From Calditrichota bacterium (lineage in GTDB: Bacteria; Zhuqueibacterota; Zhuqueibacteria; Oleimicrobiales; Geothermoviventaceae): a stretch of DNA of 7,384 nt. The stretch spans positions 1 through 7,384 of the forward strand of contig JAADFT010000094.1 in assembly GCA_013152765.1 (NCBI GenBank). The letters run 5' to 3'. A program made the position numbers and the translations under genes. The notes under the pieces are model-generated. The model worked only from the letters and a program-made list of their open reading frames with translations, did no database searches and was not told the origin of the DNA. Positions 6,201 through 7,384 of this stretch are shown piece by piece (within the stretch, counting starts at the first letter, position 1; each line of letters begins with the position of its first letter).

Positions 6201-7384
6201 CTGCTCCGGGAGTCCGGTCAGGTCCACAAGCGGCACAAGCACATCCACGCGCTCGTGAATCACCTGGACCGGGTCGCCACCACGGTTCGCGAACGAAGTC
6301 CGCAGGATTTCGTGACGCTCTACGATGCGCTCGAGCGCCTCGCGCAGCACGGCGACGTCCAGCGCGCCCTTCAGGCGAAAAGCGCTGGGCACGTTGTAAT
6401 TCGTGCTCCCGGGAGCCAGCTGGTCGAGGAACCACAAACGGTGCTGAGCGAAAGACAGGGGTAAGTCGCGATCTCTGGGTACGCGTTTCAGAGGCGGCTG
6501 CTTCAGCCCGTTCGTTTCGAACCTGCGCGACTCGATGCGCTCGGCCATCTCGGCCAAGCTCGACGCTTCGAAAATCTCCCGGAGCGGCAGTTCTACCCCG
6601 AAGGCATCCCGGATGCGCGACGCCAACCGCGTGGCCAGCAGCGAGTGCCCTCCAAGGGCGAAAAAGTCGTCCTCCGGACCAACGTCGCGCACTTTGAGCA
6701 CATCGCTCCAGATGCTTGCCAGTAGTTCCTGAACCGGCGTCTTCGGCGCCGAGCGTTCGGTCGCTCCCAGGTCTTCCTCGCTGGGCTGAGGCAGCGCCCT
6801 GCGGTTCACCTTTCCCGAAGACGTGCGAGGCAGACGCTCCAGCTGCACAAACACCCGCGGCACCATGTAGTCCGGCAGCCGCTGGCGCAAATAGTCCCTC
6901 AGCGCCTCTTTGTCCAGTGAGTCAGAAGCAGGAACAACGTACGCTGCCAGGAACTTCCCGGTGGCTTCGTGCTCTCGCAGGACGACGGCGGCCTCCTTCA
7001 GGTCGGGGTGCTGACGAAGCACGGATTCGATTTCTCCCAGCTCGATGCGGAAGCCGCGCACCTTCACCTGGTCGTCCACACGGCCAAGGAACTCGAGCTG
7101 CCCACCGTTTGTCCAGCGGACCAGGTCGCCGGTGCAGTACATTCGTGCGCCCGGCTCGTCCGAGAAGGGGTCTGGCAGGAAGACCGCTGCGGTCAGGTCT
7201 GGCCGTCCCAGGTAGCCTCGAGCGAGATTCTGCCCGCTTACGAAGAGCACGCCGGGCACACCGGGCGGCACAGGGCGCATCTTCGGGTCCAGGACGTAGA
7301 AGCGCGAGTTGGCCAGAGCGCGTCCGATCGTGGGCCGCTCCGTCTCCCGCGTGATCGGCGTGATGGAGGCATCCACCGTGCACT
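3198..7384 (-). CDS. Non-ribosomal peptide synthetase, 5'-truncated by window edge (A-PCP-C-A-PCP-tail)
   Basis: This cytosolic multimodular enzyme activates amino acids as aminoacyl-AMP, loads them on phosphopantetheinyl carrier domains and joins them by peptide bonds. Residues are numbered from the GTG at 7376. The order is A1 C-terminal part (1-198), PCP1 (212-281, LGGHSLLA with Ser245), C2 (303-745, HHTITDG at 437-443), A2 (757-1252, core YTSGSTGKPKG, NAYGPTE, YRTGDL and NGKVD with Lys1242), PCP2 (1263-1336, Ser1299) and an acidic tail to 1392. The GTG is not the true start: the frame stays open to the edge as [E]-C-T-V-D, the expected continuation of the A5 motif NxYGPTE, so most of A1 and anything upstream is missing. 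The TGA stop overlaps the next start as ATGA, implying an operon. There is no epimerization or thioesterase domain, so this is an internal subunit. The NRPS assignment is secure; the product and host are unknown. Confidence 0.97.
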   Translation of the reverse strand, partial: CTVDASITPITRETERPTIGRALANSRFYVLDPKMRPVPPGVPGVLFVSGQNLARGYLGRPDLTAAVFLPDPFSDEPGARMYCTGDLVRWTNGGQLEFLGRVDDQVKVRGFRIELGEIESVLRQHPDLKEAAVVLREHEATGKFLAAYVVPASDSLDKEALRDYLRQRLPDYMVPRVFVQLERLPRTSSGKVNRRALPQPSEEDLGATERSAPKTPVQELLASIWSDVLKVRDVGPEDDFFALGGHSLLATRLASRIRDAFGVELPLREIFEASSLAEMAERIESRRFETNGLKQPPLKRVPRDRDLPLSFAQHRLWFLDQLAPGSTNYNVPSAFRLKGALDVAVLREALERIVERHEILRTSFANRGGDPVQVIHERVDVLVPLVDLTGLPEQDRLPVARVLMRDDALRPFDLERAPLFRVLLIRLDEGDHLILLNMHHTITDGWSMGVLVDELATIYNSLKEGVEPELPELPIQYADYAVWQREWLQGEVLERQVAFWKEVVGENPPVLELPTDRPRPAVQTFRGNSLRQDLDPELTESLRNLSQKQGVTLFMTLLAGFDTLLHRYTGQSHILVGSPIANRTRTETERLIGYFANTIVFGVDFSEVEDFRSLLKQVRENTLQAYAHQDLPFEKLVEAVQPERDLSHSPIFQVAFVFQNTPFEKRELKDLVIEGFPPENPIAKYDLTLYATETDSGILCFWEYNTDLFDQSTIERMMRHYANILSAVARDPKQKISELDFLTEDEKRRLLVEWNETTVPLPEEPTVPRVFSEVVLEQPDAPAVQHHDVVLSYRELDIRSSQLADLLRAKGLQTDEIVGISLPRSVDVAVAMLGILKAGGAFLPVDPTYPEERIRYMLEDSGTRFLLTTRAVSENLPLGRTEAILLEELETSRSSNGQVPIPVSPENLAYVIYTSGSTGKPKGTMLPHRGLVNLARAQRKAFAIHPGSRILQFASLSFDASVWETVMALLNGATLVYADQAELLTGDGVGEVLRREQITTVTLPPSVLAVVPQGEFSDLRTIVTAGERCTLDLVKRWAGGRQFVNAYGPTETTVCASMYEASESDRREPPIGKPIDNFQLYVLDQNWQLLPVGVPGELCVGGVGLARGYLNRPDLTAEKFIPNPFSSRQGDRLYRTGDLVRWLPDGNLEFLGRIDTQVKLRGFRIELGEIEAVLAGHPAVADVAVIVREDIKGQPYLAAYYVPEAGQEPPASEFRSYLRQKLPEYMVPAVYVRLEALPLTPNGKVDRKRLPKPELSRGGLSSEYVPPRTEVERELCAIVAELLGIDQVGVHDNFFELGGHSLLATKFMSRIRERLGVELPLRDLFEKPTVAELAVAIEQQQQGEEGSEDRIERVEREAEDIEALLREIEQLSDEEAEALLRQGFTEGGNRESGL
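3201..3368 (-). other. Acidic helical C-terminal tail, likely docking element
   Basis: Residues 1337-1392 follow PCP2 and contain no catalytic domain. After a four-glutamine run comes a stretch dense in Glu, Asp and Arg that looks helical (about 1343-1380, including REIEQLSDEEAEALLRQ). A short Gly- and Ser-containing end (GGNRESGL) follows. Charged C-terminal helices after the last PCP often act as docking elements that choose the next subunit. Here the net charge is strongly negative over 1341-1377. Its position just before the next NRPS start, whose N terminus is basic, fits that role, but docking is inferred and not shown. Confidence 0.6.
3369..3590 (-). other. Peptidyl carrier domain PCP2
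   Basis: Residues 1263-1336, with motif NFFELGGHSLLATKF. Ser1299 (codon 3482-3480) is the phosphopantetheine attachment site. It should hold the residue loaded by A2 and then the growing chain, and pass it in trans to the condensation domain of the next polypeptide. The serine-to-serine distance from PCP1 is 3162 bases, or 1054 residues, a normal C-A-PCP module length. Confidence 0.95.
3621..5108 (-). other. Adenylation domain A2, predicted Phe-activating
   Basis: A complete A domain, residues 757-1252, with LKAGGAFLPVDP (A2 motif), YVIYTSGSTGKPKG (A3, 908-921), FDASVWE (A4, 956-962), NAYGPTE (A5, 1043-1049), GELCVGG (A6), YRTGDL (A7), the A8 hinge from about 1150, LPEYMVP (A9) and TPNGKVDRK (A10, catalytic Lys1242). 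Lined up by hand with PheA of gramicidin synthetase, the specificity residues are D957, A958, W961, T1000, V1021, A1023, A1044, V1052, C1053 and K1242, giving DAWTVAAVCK. This differs only conservatively from the PheA code DAWTIAAICK, so phenylalanine is the likely substrate; a related aromatic residue is the alternative. Confidence 0.9.
5142..6470 (-). other. Condensation domain C2, LCL-like
   Basis: Residues 303-745 form the bond between the PCP1-bound donor and the PCP2-bound acceptor. Seen are C1 (LSFAQHRLWFLDQL, 307-320), RHEILRT (C2, 354-360), the active-site HHTITDG (C3, 437-443, nt 6068-6048), YADYAVWQ, GYFANT (591-596), HQDLPFEKLVE and SHSPIFQVAFVFQN. The C1 and C3 forms fit the LCL class, which takes an L donor and an L acceptor. 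That agrees with the absence of an epimerization domain between PCP1 and C2. No key residue is missing. The subclass is judged by motif likeness only. Confidence 0.93.
5836..5855 (-). repeat. Inter-module direct repeat, copy in C2
   Basis: This is the partner of the 20-base tract at 2474-2493, in the same direction and at the equivalent codons of C2. Identity at this length over conserved protein motifs fits module duplication or later exchange, and could mislead short-read assembly locally. Confidence 0.85.
6534..6743 (-). other. Peptidyl carrier domain PCP1
   Basis: A four-helix thiolation domain at residues 212-281. The phosphopantetheine motif DDFFALGGHSLLATRL is intact, and Ser245 (codon 6644-6642) is the attachment site. 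It is followed by VELPLREIFE, typical of helix III, and a Pro-rich linker (about 286-302) leading to the condensation domain. It should carry the amino acid chosen by A1, as donor for C2. Confidence 0.95.
6783..7384 (-). other. Adenylation domain A1, C-terminal part
   Basis: Only the region after A5 is present. Motifs seen are ARGYLGRPDLT (51-61), Y-C-T-G-D-L (A7, 80-85), GRVDDQVKVRGFRIELGEIE (A8, about 98-117), LPDYMVP (A9, 167-173) and SSGKVNRRALP (A10), whose Lys189 should be the catalytic lysine. A10 has S in place of the usual N and N in place of the usual D; such variants occur in active domains. The visible specificity residues, equivalent to 330 and 331 of PheA, are V and D. That pairing is found in several codes for polar residues such as Ser, Gln, Glu, Lys and Arg. 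The substrate cannot be assigned because the other positions lie outside the window. Confidence 0.93.

Noticed and set aside
5931..6464. A 177-codon plus-strand open frame
   Set aside because: It is the antisense shadow of condensation domain C2 in codon register, with no domain-like sequence.

Overview
The window is the interior of a bacterial non-ribosomal peptide synthetase (NRPS) assembly line. All real coding sequence lies on the minus strand, so the genes read from right to left. By eye the GC content is about 60%, and the sequence is coding from edge to edge. The host is a bacterium with fairly high GC. The domain sequences resemble those of myxobacteria, Acidobacteriota, Chloroflexi and cyanobacteria, but nothing here fixes the phylum. 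No RNA gene, mobile element, CRISPR array, promoter or terminator was seen, and no gene-free stretch exceeds a few bases.

Layout in transcription order. (1) Positions 7384 to 3198 hold the 3' part of a first NRPS gene, cut by the window edge just after the A5 motif of an adenylation (A) domain. Its order is A1 (C-terminal part), carrier protein PCP1, condensation domain C2, A2, PCP2, then an acidic helical tail. (2) The second NRPS gene starts at 3201, overlapping the first stop codon as ATGA. It encodes a short basic N-terminal helix, condensation domain C3 and adenylation domain A3. Its reading frame breaks at about 302-304, inside the A9 motif of A3, and stops at 283. (3) The rest of A3, including the catalytic A10 lysine, and PCP3 are intact in another frame from 304 to the left edge, where the window cuts the gene.

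How it works together. Residues lined up with the classical A-domain specificity positions read DAWTVAAVCK for A2, a phenylalanine-type code, and DFWNIGMVH(K) for A3, a threonine code. A1 shows only its last variable residues (V, D). Both condensation domains have intact HHxxxDG motifs and look like the LCL type. No epimerase or thioesterase is visible. The inferred product segment is X-Phe-Thr inside a longer peptide, with transfer between subunits at the ATGA junction.

The main anomaly is an apparent 7-base deletion in A3. Adding 7 bases restores both the frame and the A8-to-A10 spacing seen in A2. It is either a true inactivating mutation, a split gene, or a sequence error. Apart from this the region is a conventional modular NRPS, and no new type of system was recognised.
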